In this document: piece after piece, positions 47,135 through 58,415 of the stretch
How the letters are laid out: each line of letters starts with the position of its first letter
How positions within the stretch are numbered: position 1 is the stretch's first letter
Assembly: GCA_036346355.1 (NCBI GenBank)
Contig: CM070575.1
Span: 60,579,915-60,643,914 of the forward strand
Origin: Rhipidocladum racemiflorum
Lineage: Eukaryota > Streptophyta > Magnoliopsida > Poales > Poaceae
Length of the DNA stretch: 64,000 bases
Direction: 5' to 3'
Made by a program: the position numbers and the translations under genes
The notes under the pieces: generated by a model
Seen by the model: only the letters and a program-made list of their open reading frames with translations
Told to the model about the DNA's origin: nothing
The model's database searches: none

Positions 47135-47422
47135 GTGCTGCTGAGGAGTTGTAGTTGGAGGGACCACAGAGGCTTGATTGTCCAGTTGTTGTATCATTAA
47201 TTGCATGAGCTGAGTCTGAGTCATCAAGAACTGATTCATATTCTGAAGAAACGCTGTTATCACCTCGGAGGGTTGCTGGTTGAACTCGGTAGTAGCACTG
47301 ACGGTGATAACCGGAACTTCACTGGGGTTGCCATTGTCGTTGACCGAAGGGTTGGAACTTGATGCATCAGCTTCTTTGTTGAGGTTAGCACTGCAATTCT
47401 TCTCCATTTGACGGCAGAACAA
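47135..47422 (-). pseudogene. Gag N-terminal fragment of element Q (Gypsy-like)
   Basis: Minus-strand frame from an MEKNCSANLN start at about 47407. It reads into a Ser/Asn-rich linker, then a Gln/Met-rich helix (MNQFLMTQTQLMQLMIQQL) and a Pro/Thr stretch, the low-complexity N-terminal layout of plant Gypsy Gag before the capsid domain. The frame is cut at 47134 by LTR P; its apparent C-terminus beyond that is antisense LTR. No pol remains. Confidence 0.6.
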
Positions 47423-47984
47423 GGCTTCCAGATGAGAGGGAACAGCACATACGAGCGAGAAAGGGGAGGTGCTAACAACACCAGAAACAAACTACCCCGG
47501 CAAAGGACACCCCAAACAACGAAAAGCAAAACATTTCTAACACCAAGCAAATCAACTCGTCTACTCGATCAAACTACGCACTCTAACAGAACAAGGCGAC
47601 TTCAACACAGACAGATTTGGACCACTTAACCTATAGGGTTAGTCTAAGATCAACCTCGCTTCTTTGGTCTTCGACGATCAACGGTTGGATCCTCACCATG
47701 AAGATACACACTTCAGTAGAAATTTTCCGACTGGCTCTTCTTTAGTCTTCAAGTCTTGAAATCAAAAGCGGGAACTCGCTTACCTTAATACAGAAGGTTT
47801 AAGGGAGGGATAGTCCAATTTTCATTGCCAAAAAGGTGAAGAAGCAATTTATTCGAGGAAAATAGGAATAGAACGAGAGAGAAAAGACGAGACTAGCACT
47901 TTATTTGATTTTTCTTTTTAGAAAATAAGTTTTGAAGCTTCCTAAAACGACCATTCTACTAAGGGCACGTCCTACAGTCGATAT
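47423..47984 (-). other. Leader of element Q
   Basis: Between the gag fragment and the primer site, about 560 bp of untranslated leader on the minus strand. The overlapping frame at 47260-47550 has no family features. Confidence 0.5.
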
Positions 47985-47997
47985 GGCTCTGATACCA
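47985..47997 (-). other. Element Q primer-binding site
   Basis: The minus strand reads TGGTATCAGAGCC a few bases inside the LTR at 48002, the initiator Met-tRNA complement. It identifies 48002-51146 as a 5' LTR on the minus strand. Confidence 0.85.
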
Positions 47998-48001
47998 CCT
48001 T

Positions 48002-51000
48002 TGTAGGCTCCCGGATCGGCTATCAGGAGTCCTCTGTGTATTTCTGTACTAGTCCCAGATCAGTAGCTAGTACACACAGTCAAAAGTGATGAATCAACAA
48101 CCATATCACGAGTACAAATAACTAAATAAGAATAATACCAAATAAAAGCAAAGACCTTAAGGTCAAGGTTTACCATTACGGCTGAGCAGTCGAACAACTT
48201 GAACAACCTACTTGAAGACGAAAACACCAAGCGACCCATCCAAATGCCCACAGGCAATCGAGTGGGGAGCGCGCCCTAGTCGTTGAAATCTTGAATAGCT
48301 TCTTTCACTTCTGAGAGAGGATTGGAATGTAGCACGTGAGTACATAAAGTACTCAGCAAGTCTGGGAAATTATGCATAATGTAGGCTATCCAAAGATGGC
48401 TTAATATGGTTCTTTTGCATAAATCCAAGTTTCATCAAATCATACTTGTTAATAATTTTCACAAAGCATAATTGAGCAATTCTTTTTAATAATTGAATTA
48501 TGTAATATTGTAGTGAAGGTTCTAACCACCACTCACTAATATACAGGCTCTATCCGCCACATTCAAACAAAATCAGGGTTCCATCCAATCACATGGCTCA
48601 TTCGCCACGGTTCACAAAATCAGTTCCTTCCACCTACCGGCTTTACGCCTGAAGCACACCCGAGAGTTCTAACCGCTCCCGGATCCCAAAAGCGAAACAT
48701 TGTTTAGTTTGAAACCAAAAACCAAAGTCTACCAAAGATGAAAGCATTCAAAGAAGCTTTGCCTTTGACCGTAGGCACGGCTATTCGAATAGTTTATACT
48801 CTGCAGAGGTGTACAACTTTACCCACACGACACGATCATCTCCTAATGCCAAGCTATTAACACACTTCCTTTGGTGTGCCGGCAGAGAGATCGTGACAAG
48901 GCCGTTACAGTGTATCTACCTAGCTAGACCCACCCGCTGAGGTTTCACCGCTGTTAGGGTTCTCTCCACCCAGTACAGAAGCCCCCTCTTGCGCCGTGTG
49001 AGAAAAACAACAACAACAATGCCTCCTTCCGGCTCTCACACAACAACCGAGATGTGAGTCTAAACTAGGCTTCTACAAATTAGTGGGACAGGTCGTACCA
49101 TTATAGACATGTGGTAGTACGGTATTGCTTAGAATGAACAATCACAAGCGTCGGTCCTTACATGACTTGGGGCGGTACTTGCACAAAAGGACCAAGGCTT
49201 GGTCCGCTCCCACCCGACATTCCATGCCGCCCAAGTCGAAATTATTTTCCTTTTCTTTTTATTTTAGGAAAACAGTACTAAAATCATAGTAATAACCTTC
49301 AAATCACATTTGATAACATTCTTTTTGAATAATCCCACCCATGGATTGTTTTCATCGGAAAAGATCCTAAGCAATTCTACCGTACTACATAGCAACGGAT
49401 ACCATATAAGCCTAAGCATGGTATAAACAAGGTTCTAGGGTTACAATGGATATGATTAACAATGTCAAGGAGGAATCAACAAGTTCGGTATAACTAACAC
49501 TTATATTTGACATATTTCATTAAACATAGCCATGCACTTTATAAATCATTTAAATCATTTCGCAAACATAGGAGCAAAATGCGTCAAGGAGACTTGCCTT
49601 CATCCGGGTAGGTCTTAAATGCAGCGGGAAGTTCAAGCGGCGGAATCGGCGGTCGCGGCGGGATCGTCGACTACACGCAAAACGAGGCAATAAATAAATA
49701 AAAGAAAATAAATAAAATCTAAAAATTACAAAATTAGTACTAGCAGGTAGATCTTGATTTTAGATGAATTTAGAAACTTGAACGGAGTTAATCGGAGTTC
49801 GGACGCAAAGGTTATAAGCGTTCGAAGTTGGAAAATGATGGAAAATCAAGAAAAAGAGAAAAGTTACTGTTTGCTACAGTAACTCGCGAGAGATGTTCTT
49901 CCAGAACAGAACCAAAACTACAGAGAACACTTTGCCCCCCAAAAAAATCGATTTTGGCCTCATTTTCGCATGGAATTGAGTCAAATAAAAACCTAGGATC
50001 ACTAGATTACATACGTAGGGACCTAGGGAAGAGAGGAATTGAACCGAACCTCGCCGGAATCGGAGCAATCGACGAAGAACGGAGGTTCGGCCGAAAAGAG
50101 AAAAACTCAAAATTCGTCGCCAACTCTTGATCAAACCTAAAATTGATGATTGGGTTAGAATCTAGACTCATCCACGGTCACAAAGAACCAATTGGCATGA
50201 AGAATAGCTCACCGGAGAAGAATCTACAAGCATGAACTTGAAGAACACCGAAAAAGTGTGACATGGCTTTGGTTTTCTTGATCTCCCGGGCACACGAGTG
50301 GAGTAGAGGGAAAGGGGAGCACACTCCCGGAACGGGGGTACTTATACGGAGTGAATGAAGGTGGTGGTGCGGCGTTTGGACGAGAAACGGATGAGTTAAA
50401 GCCATTTTAGTGGATTTCGGTTTCTCTTGAATGGGGCCGTTTCCGGTGAGATTGGCGGCGAGGGAAGGTGGGGAATGGCAAGAGATCGACGCTACGAATC
50501 CAACGGAACCGGCCGTTCGCATTTTGGAGTTGAATTGAAGGAGTTATGAGCATAGGAATCAAGCCCTAGCCATGAAGACGTTGAAGCTCTTCTCTGGTAA
50601 TTGGCTTGGCTGGAGGTTGAAGAAGGTGCCCTGTTCACATGACACGTGGCGCATTTCCATTGGTCCTCTTTTACGCAACCAATTCGCCCTAGAGAAAAAT
50701 AAGAAAAAATAGTCTAAAAATTCCGGAAAAATTCCTAGAACCATTTAAGAATATTTGGGACCCAATAAAATTGATTTGGTTGAATTTGGATGATTTTTGT
50801 GGAATTGAATAATCGGTCGCGGATCGTAGGCATTAAACAAAAGCCGCGCGAGATAAAATAGGAATGGAGGTCCAAAAATCCGGGGAATGGTTCCTAAAAT
50901 CATTTTAGAATATTTGGAACACAATTGAGGTGGTTTGGGGATTTTTCGAGCATTTTTGGACTCGGGTGAAATTTCGGGTACAGTCGGGAATTTAGAAATT

Positions 51001-51146
51001 CGATTTTTCGAACGGAAGGGATTTAAATCCCGATTTTGGAGGAAAATGGATGCCAGGTTAATATAAACACCAATGAAACTCCAAATTTTTGAATTTAAAT
51101 AATTTAAACTAGATTTTCTCCGGAAAGCGAAAACTATGGTGTTACA
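48002..51146 (-). repeat. Element Q 5' LTR (3145 bp)
   Basis: Starts TGTAGGCTCCCGG and ends GGTGTTACA. Minus-strand landmarks are a TATA-like GTATAAGTA at about 50341 and an AAG|GCAAGT donor-like word at 49592-49600. The first 150 bp of its transcribed end parallel 41701 onward. Its 3' LTR is not present, so Q is a fragment. Confidence 0.75.
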
Positions 51147-51904
51147 AAGCACTTAATTTGGCAGAGAAACGGCCGATTCATTGCCATGAATACCCGTTTC
51201 GGTTTTTGCTCGACTAAACACATTCCCGCGAGATTAAGGGAACATTATCCCCGGGGATGGAAAGGTCTAGCTGTTTCCAATCCAACGGATCCGGTCTTGC
51301 GCAATTTGATGCCATATTGAAGGAGTTATGGAGGAGGAAGGATCATGTTGCCATGAATGGAGATCAAAGAACATGCCCAAGCAAAACCATCGTAGGTAGA
51401 AGACAGCCCAACAGTGCGTGCCATGTGGCAAGTCCCTAGTGGCCGGGTTTAAGTGAAGGAATCCGTGCGCGGGAAAAATTAGGAAAAATAGACTAAAACT
51501 CCCGGAAAAATTCCTAATAATGTTAGGGAATATTTGGGACTCAAAGGAATTGGTTTGATTGAATTTTGATCCTTTTTGGAGTTTAGACACATTTCGGGCG
51601 AAAAGGCTGATCTGGATGAAAGACGCGGGAGATAAAATAGTGGCGGAGTTCCAAAAATCATTTTGGAATATTTGGGACCTAATAGAAGTGATTTCGGGAT
51701 TTTTGGAGTATTTTCGAACCCGGGTGAATTTCCAGGTACAGACCGGAATTCGGGAATTTTTATTTTTCGGACGGAGGGGAGTTGAATGCCAATTTCGGAG
51801 GGGAATGAATGCCAGGTTAGTTTAAACACCCAGTAAAATCCAACTTTTTGAATCTAACTATTTTAAATTAGGTTTTTCCGGAAACCGAAATTGAGGATGT
51901 TACA
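51147..51904 (-). repeat. H: right LTR segment
   Basis: Homologous to 50390-51146, including the GAAGGAGTTATG and GGAATATTTGGGA phrases and the FGGATGTTACA-type end, but clearly diverged from it. It is therefore a different LTR copy rather than a recent duplication. Confidence 0.7.
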
Positions 51905-52190
51905 CCGTAGTTAATGTCGCGTGCAGGAAGTAGCAAAGATGGCACAATCAGACTCCATGCTGATCAATCGGTCTATATATGACCCACTGGTTTACCCCTG
52001 TTCTTTTGACCTGCTGGCCTTCATCGTCTGGGCTGCTGAGTCTTGCTGGAAGCAGAAAACTTTTCCAGGATTTGGGCTATAGGTTCCAAATATTGACGAT
52101 TTTCAAGGCTTGGCATATGAAACTGCTCGGTGAATCGATGGAATTCAAATTCAAAAAATTTAGAAAATTTATCAAAAAGTGTTAGATTTT
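51905..52190. repeat. SD2 copy 2, right part (with second CCGTA)
   Basis: CCGTA at 51905-51909, then the SD2 unit resumes (GTTAATGTCGCGTGCAGGAA) and runs to about 52190, matching 40170-40445. Confidence 0.85.
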
Positions 52191-53084
52191 TTTGGTTAGA
52201 TCCTAAGACAATGCTACTGATACTGTAAAATTTTAAAATCATTATCAGGCCTTTGTATTTTTTTAAATTCTGACTGTGCTATTGTTAGAATATATGCTCT
52301 TTTGTTTTTTTTTTCTAGGGGCACTAAATGAAGCTTAATATTAATTTCTAAAATTTTTTGTGTGATGTACTGAGAATATTATAATAATTATTTAAAGTTT
52401 TCAAATGATGATAAGACCTGTGTATTTTTTAAAATTCTAATAGTGCTACTGTCGGAATCTATGCTCTACTATTTTTTTATTTTATATGGGTAGTAAATGA
52501 AGTATAATATTTTTGAAAATTTTACTACATGATGCATGGTCACTAGTTATGATTTCATTAACCAGAGCATGACAAAGATTGTAAATTTTTACAAAATCTG
52601 ACATTGTCTCTGTTCCTTTTCATCAATTGCTGATTTTGATTTTTCGGAAGCAATAAATAAATTAAAAAAAATTAAATTCCTCTAACATGTTTTATAGATT
52701 AATTTGGATTTACTCAGATTTTTTCCAATTTGTTTTTGATTTTGTTTTTCAATTTTCCTTGAGTGTACGGAATATCGTAAATAATCGCTTGAAAATCGGT
52801 GAAATTTGTCAATTTTTTATTTTTTTCGACGAAGTTTGACCAATGATTTCAAAAAATTAGACATCGAACTCATTCGATTTTTACCAATTTTTAACCATTT
52901 TTTCTATTTCAAAAATTAATTTCGAACCATTTTTACTAAAACGATATTTGAAACCTAACTATGGCTCGCTCCATCGGTTCAGACCAACAGCAATGGGAAC
53001 AGTCAACTTTGTAAGAATTCTGATGAACGAACGGCCCGGTAATTTATGATGGTCGGCTGGCCATTTACATTTTTTATTTTGTAT
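52191..53084. other. AT-rich spacer with a diverged tandem repeat
   Basis: Bases 52203-52375 and 52385-52550 are two diverged copies of a unit of about 180 bp (TGTATTTTTTTAAATTCT, ATGCTCT, AAATGAAG phrases). The rest is A/T-rich without coding sequence. Confidence 0.6.
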
Positions 53085-53710
53085 TTCAAAATTTTTTGCT
53101 ATATAAAAATCGACTATTTCTTTTACGTTTTCAGTCGATTTTGTGGCCCTTGGATGCACACAGAGATTCGTGCAGTTCTGAGCTGATGGATTGTTGGGTC
53201 CGTCTCGCGTGTGATTATGCGTGAATCTCAGAAATTTCAGATGAAGTTTCGGATTTCTCGATAAAAAAAAACCAGATTTGAATTTTGGTTTTTAAATTTT
53301 GTCCAAATTTTATCCGAAATTTCTGATTCTCGCTAAAATTTCGGATTTCGGTAAGTCCCAGGATAGAGTCCAAAAACGAAATTTGAATCCTTGTGCGTGA
53401 TCGTCTGCTTCGCTACCCGTTATGCCTCCTGCCCATTATCTTTGAGCCTGCATGGTTGTCTCCTCCGCTATTCACATCAACAACGTTGTTGACCAAAAGG
53501 CTCATATTTAGGAACTAATTAAACAAAAGATCATTAAAAAATATATAAAAAAGTTAACAACAATAAAAAATTCTTTCTACTTCCGCCTCCACGGTACATG
53601 TTGAGTGTTGACCTATTATTTGTACTGCAAGCTGTCTCCTTATGATGTCGAACAATGGAGGCGCATCAAGGGAAAGATGAATTGATATAAACTAACACAT
53701 AAACTTAATG
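53085..53710. repeat. Repeat X, copy 1
   Basis: Unclassified repeat starting TTCAAAATTTTTTGCTATA and ending near CACATAAACTTAAT, matched by 57285-58692 outside solo LTR G. Bases about 53213-53406 are missing from copy 2; this inner piece is rich in CGGATTTC/GAAATTTC inverted words. No coding sequence. Confidence 0.75.
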
Positions 53711-54141
53711 TTTTTATTAATTCAAGAAATTAATATTATAATACTTAAACTTAAAAAATAAATCTAGAATAGTCAATCTAAGATCATTGAAGAAAACTAG
53801 ATTAAATACGCAAACTAGAAAATAATTGTACATAAATAAGAATTAATATATTGGAATCCGTACTCATTGATTTTTCTTAAAAAGTATATCTAAAGTTATT
53901 TTTACATAAAAACACAACGCTAAAATAATCTCTACTTCTCTTTCTTTCTCTCTTTTTCTTCTTCTTTCTTGTTTGTTTTCTTTTGCTTCCTTGTCTGCTT
54001 GCGCAGCCGTACAACCTCCAGGGACTTCTTCAAGGAATATTTTTTAAAAATAATATATTTCTTTATTCAAATTGCAAAATTATACTTCTATTAAAAAATT
54101 ACAAAAATATACATCTGTCGTCATTTGAATTGTCGACTAAC
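53711..54141. other. AT-rich spacer, nothing recognised
   Basis: A/T-rich DNA with a pyrimidine run (TCTTTCTTTCTCTC) near 53938. No ORF or repeat partner seen in the window. Confidence 0.5.
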
Positions 54142-56305
54142 TGTAACATCCCCATTTTCAGGTCTTTTGCAAAAAAAATTAATTTAAATTAATTAATTTA
54201 ACGATTTGGATTTTAATCGGAGTTTTAATTATCCTGGCATCCCATCTCATCCAAAAATGGAATTTATTCCATTAGCATCCGAAAAATCAAAATCCAATTC
54301 CAAATCTCATTCGAAATTTCATCCAAATTCCAAAATTCCTCAAAAGTTCTGAAACCGATTGTATTAGGTTACAAATATTTTATAATATTTTTGGAAATTT
54401 TTCCAAGATTTATAGTCTTTTCGCTATTTTATCTTTCGCGCTTTTCCTCATGGCTCTGGTCAAATTCAAATATTTTGACTTGGCACCATTCAAATTCCTA
54501 TGTTCCTCTAAAAATCCTTAAAACCAATTTCATTTGGTTCCAAATATTCTGTAGTATTCTTGAGAATTTTTCTAGGATTTTTAGAGCCTAGTTGCTATTT
54601 TATCCCTCGCGCTGTTATCTCAACACTATTCATTTAGTTGCCGACTAGTAGGGCACTGTAGCATCATCTTCATGCTTCGAATTCCAGAGAAGAAGTTCTT
54701 CCTCTCCTTCAATACCTTACAAAGATTTAAACTCCCATATCTTCCAAATTACTTCATCAAATCCAGTGGGAGACGAATCATTGCGAAGGTCTTGATGAAA
54801 GGATTCATTCTCCTGCCGTTTCCCCCTCCCAATCAAAGCGAAACCGTCGCATTTCGCATTCAATTCCATTTCATTGCTCTCTCGATTGCGCGGCCGTTTC
54901 TTTGTCTCTTCGCTTGCTCTTGGGCTCTATAGCTGCATCTCGTCTTCCTCCACCCCATGCTCACCATTCCCCTCTGTTCCCGCAACTTCTTCCTCTCCAA
55001 AACTCGCGAGAACCATCACCGGACATTGTTCAAAGACATCATCGAGCTAACTTTTGATCCGGTGAGTCAATTAAAGTTCTGTTCGCATCATCTTGTGCGT
55101 CTCATCGTCACGATCAAAATCCCTTAAGAAATTTTGGATTTCGTTGCAGGACGATGATGAATTTCCAGTTTGAACACCTCCGGCCGAATTGTCGTTCATC
55201 GTCAAATTCATCGCCTTCGGTAATCATTTCCAAAATCCAAAAACACCATTAGATTTGTCTTATCGTGTTCTACGCGTCGCTCTCTTTGGTTTCATGAAAA
55301 TTTGGCGATTTGGTGATGTTCCCAAATTATGTCTTTTGGCCGCCGTCACCGCTTGCCTCCTCAGGCGCACCGCCTCCGGCCATCGTCGTTGCTGGCCGCC
55401 GTGACCATCACCTCCCCCTAGCCCCACCGCACTCGGCCCCGCCCTCGACCGCCGCCGTTCGCGCCTTCCCTAGCACTGCATCATGCACGCCGCCAGACGG
55501 TCGTGCCCGCGAGTGGCGCCGCTGCCACGGCCCTCCTCGACCATACCGACCGCCACCGCCTCCCACATCGGCACGCAGCCCGCGGCGCGCCACCTCGTTG
55601 CCCAAACACCGCATCACTGCATGCCCACCGCCGCTTCAAGGCCGCTTCTCGCCACCATTTGCCGCGCCGCCACTTGCCCTGGCACCGCATCGTCGTCCTC
55701 TTTCCGTTTTGCCACTTCCCGCTGGCCGCTGTGCCCTCTAGCTCGAACAATGGCTGCCACCCATGTCCTCTGTAGTCTCCTCTGTTTTTCTTGAGAAGAC
55801 GAAGCTCCAACCCAATGACAGTAGAGCCCCACCGTCAGTGAGAGAGAAATTCAGAAATTAGAGAAAAATAAAATATTCCTGGAATATTCTCTGTTTTTCC
55901 AATTTTCAAACCGAGAAAATTCAAATGCTCATATCTTTGTCGTCCGAACTCCAAATCACTCCATTCAAATTCCTAACTTCATCTATATTCAAGACCTTTC
56001 TTCCAGTACTAATTTTATAATTTTAGATTTTATTTGTTTTTTTATTTATTTGTGTCTCGTTTTGCACGTAACCAAAGAATCCGTCGACGCTGTCGCTGAG
56101 CATCCAGTCTTCGATACCTTTGCTGCGGGTGAAGGCAAGTCTCCTTGACGCACATTGATCCTATGTTTCATAAATGTTCTACAATGATTTACAACATGCA
56201 TTGCTATTTACATAAAGATGATGTTAAATTTAGGTTGGTAGCTAATCCTAATTGTTATTACCACCTTGATATTGAAATCCATGCTTATTTGTAACCCTAG
56301 GTGTC
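54142..56305 (+). repeat. LTR fragment I (plus orientation, 3'-truncated)
   Basis: Starts TGTAACATCCCC, the 5' end shared by LTRs of elements C and Q, and follows the same order. There is an AT-rich block with ATTTTTCTAGGATTTTTAGA phrases, a GC-rich leader (55320-55740), an AACTCCAAATCACTCCATTC phrase, and then AAG|GCAAGT at 56132-56140. It ends near GTAACCCTAGG at about 56300, where TNP2-related sequence begins. GC-rich overlapping ORFs at 55310-55810 are composition artefacts. Confidence 0.75.
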
Positions 56306-56329
56306 CAATTTATGTCTTGTCCATGCATT

Positions 56330-57284
56330 GACTGCGACAATGTTTGGCAACTCAGCCCAGATCAAAGCACACTTGATTCTACAGGGTTTTAAAAGGGGTA
56401 TATATATTAGACAAGTCACTATGAAGAGAAGATTACACAGGGAGCAGGTAGTATTAACATCGCCAACGACGTCAATGATATGCCAGATGATATCAATTGT
56501 GCTTCCGATGACGTTATGTTGCAGATGACAATCTAGATCAAATGTCGCGGGATGCAAAAGGGAACCGTGATGAGAGAGAGAGAGAAAGTATGGTGAATTC
56601 TAGGGTTTGATGAAGGACTCGGAGAAACCATTGTTCCTAGGCTGCAAGTCAAAATATACAAGGTTGTCGTCGGAGCTTGAATTGCTGAAATTTAAGGCAA
56701 GAAACAGTTGGTCCAACAAGAGTTTTACGATGCTGTTAGGTCTATTAGCGGACATGCTTTCGAAGGGAAATGAGTTGTCGACAACCACATACAAAGCCAA
56801 GAAGGTTCTCTATCCCTTAGGAATAGATGGAAAAAATAAATGCATGTCCGAACGACTGTATTTTCTACCGCAAAGAGTACGCAAACTAGTATGTATGTTC
56901 AGTATGCAACGCATCCCGATACAAGTGTAAAAATCAATCAGATGACGATGATGATTGCATCGAGGTGAAGAACGGACCTCCCACGATGGTGGCATGCTAT
57001 TTTTCTATAATTCCCTATTTGAAGCATTTATTTACGAACCCAAACGAGGCAAAATGTTGCGTTGGCACTCGGAGGAGTGTAAGAATGATGGAATGGACAC
57101 CCTGCTCTACCTAGTGGAGAAACATCAACATGAGGTTTGAAGAATTCAGTGCGAAACCGAGGAATATAAGGTTTGGATTGAGTACAGATGGAATGAATCC
57201 TTTCGGTAACATGAGTAGACATTATAGCACTTGGCCTGTGAATTTTTGTATCTATAACCTTCACCCTTAGTTGTGTATGAAGCT
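56330..57284 (+). pseudogene. CACTA TNP2 (Transposase_21) relic J
   Basis: Plus-strand frames begin with the IKAHLILQGF region found at the N-terminus of TNP2. An acidic stretch follows, then KSKYTRLSSELELLKFKARN, the ADMLSKGNEL helix, and a degraded zinc-binding part at about 56830-56930 where HACPNDC is shifted out of frame. After more frameshifts come HSEE (about 57070) and STDGMNPFGN (about 57185). It stops at GTGTATGAAGCT, where repeat X begins, so the C-terminal half is missing. It is related to relic F but diverged from it. Confidence 0.85.
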
Positions 57285-57462
57285 GTCAAAATTTTTTGCT
57301 ATACAACAGTCGACTATTTCTTTTTCGTTTTCAGTCAACTTTGTGGATGCACACTCAAATCTCGATTCCTAAGATGATGGATTGTTGGGTTGGCTATTGT
57401 CACCTTCGCCACCCATTATGACTGCAGCCCGTTATCTTTGAGCCTGCGTGATCGTCTCCTCT

Positions 57463-57467
57463 GCTAC
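57463..57467. repeat. Target-site duplication of solo LTR G (GCTAC)
   Basis: GCTAC here and at 58463-58467. Confidence 0.9.
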
Positions 57468-57919
57468 TGTCGGCGTTTGCGGACGGCAGAATATCTCCTG
57501 GGCAGAGAAAGTTGGTTCGGCAGGGGGGACTTTTGCGGCGGGTCACCCAGCGGAGCTCTCTCCCTCGGGGGATCCCAGCGGTCGGCAGACCGGGGAGCAC
57601 GGACAGTGTCGGCAGGCGGCGAAGGAGAGGGAATGACAGGGCGAGGAGGCAGAAGGAGAAGCACACACCGATGTACCCAAGTTCGGGCCCCCAGTGTGGG
57701 TAACAGCCCTACGTCCTGCTTGATCTATGTTGATATATTTGGAAGTGGTTACAAGGTTTTTACCTCTTCAGCCGGGGTCAGAGCTTCGCCCGACCGGGCC
57801 CTAGGAGGAAGAAGAATAGTCCAAATCTGAGCCTAGTGTTGCCAGAAGGACCCACCTCTCACCTTTCTCCTGAAATCTCTCTTTTCGATCGAATCCCCCT
57901 CTCTCCATGCACCCGAGCT

Positions 57920-57930
57920 CCCTTATATAG
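57920..57930 (-). promoter_or_regulatory. TATA box of solo LTR G
   Basis: The minus strand reads CTATATAAGGG, a textbook plant TATA box. Confidence 0.7.
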
Positions 57931-58186
57931 TCGGGGCTGGCTCGGTCAGGTGAAAGGGTGACATCAGACTGATCTATGACTCATTTATTACACCTATCAC
58001 TTCAGTCTTGTCTCGCAGCCTCATTCCTTGTGCTGCCGCACGTCTCCGCCTGGTCCACCCGGGTTAGGTGTGGGGGTGTCAGAGAGACGAGCAGTCTTTG
58101 CAATTAATAGCCCTAACACAACGCGTCAGAGGGAGGAGGCTTCGGGGTGAAGCCTCCTTTCCATCCTTTTACTCGCCCACTTGGCC

Positions 58187-58415
58187 TGAATGCCCAGCGA
58201 GAGGGGCCTGGTCGTCCGCCTGCTCGCCAGGCCGACACGTGGGCGGTGGGCCGGCGCCCAACGAGAGGGCCCTGGTCGCTCGCATGCTCGCCAAGCCGCC
58301 ACATGGGCTAGTGCCCGGTGAGAGGGGCCTGGTCCCCCGCCTGCTCGCCAGGCCGCCACGTGGGTTGGCGCCCGGCGAGAGGGGCCTGGTCGCTCGCCTA
58401 CTCATAAGGCCATTT
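58187..58415. repeat. Tandem repeat in solo LTR G (about 58-64 bp, four copies)
   Basis: GCGAGAGGGGCCTGGTC-type units begin at about 58190, 58254, 58311 and 58369, each containing CTCGCCAGGCCGCCACGTGGG or a close variant. It lies in the U3 part, upstream of the TATA box on the minus strand. Confidence 0.8.

Larger units (their letters stand above)
41701..51904 (-). mobile_element. LTR complex H (interrupted LTR with nested LTR sequences P and Q)
   Basis: The outer ends are TGTGAGACCCCGG at 41701 and GAGGATGTTACA at 51904, with CCGTA on both sides. The left 2 kb and right 0.76 kb correspond to the two ends of a single LTR of the family seen complete at 48002-51146. H is therefore best read as one solo LTR of about 3 kb, split by later insertions that now fill 43.7-51.1 kb. 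An alternative is a rearranged full element whose 3' and 5' LTRs were both partly lost. Confidence 0.7.

Noticed and set aside
19332..48000. tRNA genes suggested by TGGTATCAGAGC-type sequences
   Set aside because: These are 12-15-base primer-binding sites next to LTRs; no cloverleaf surrounds them.
51147..51904. Recent tandem duplication of the end of LTR Q
   Set aside because: The two copies are strongly diverged, and the outer one shares its target duplication with 41701, so it is a separate LTR.
55310..55832. Several overlapping Pro/Ala/Arg-rich frames on both strands
   Set aside because: GC-rich leader of LTR fragment I, the same position as GC-rich leaders of related LTRs.
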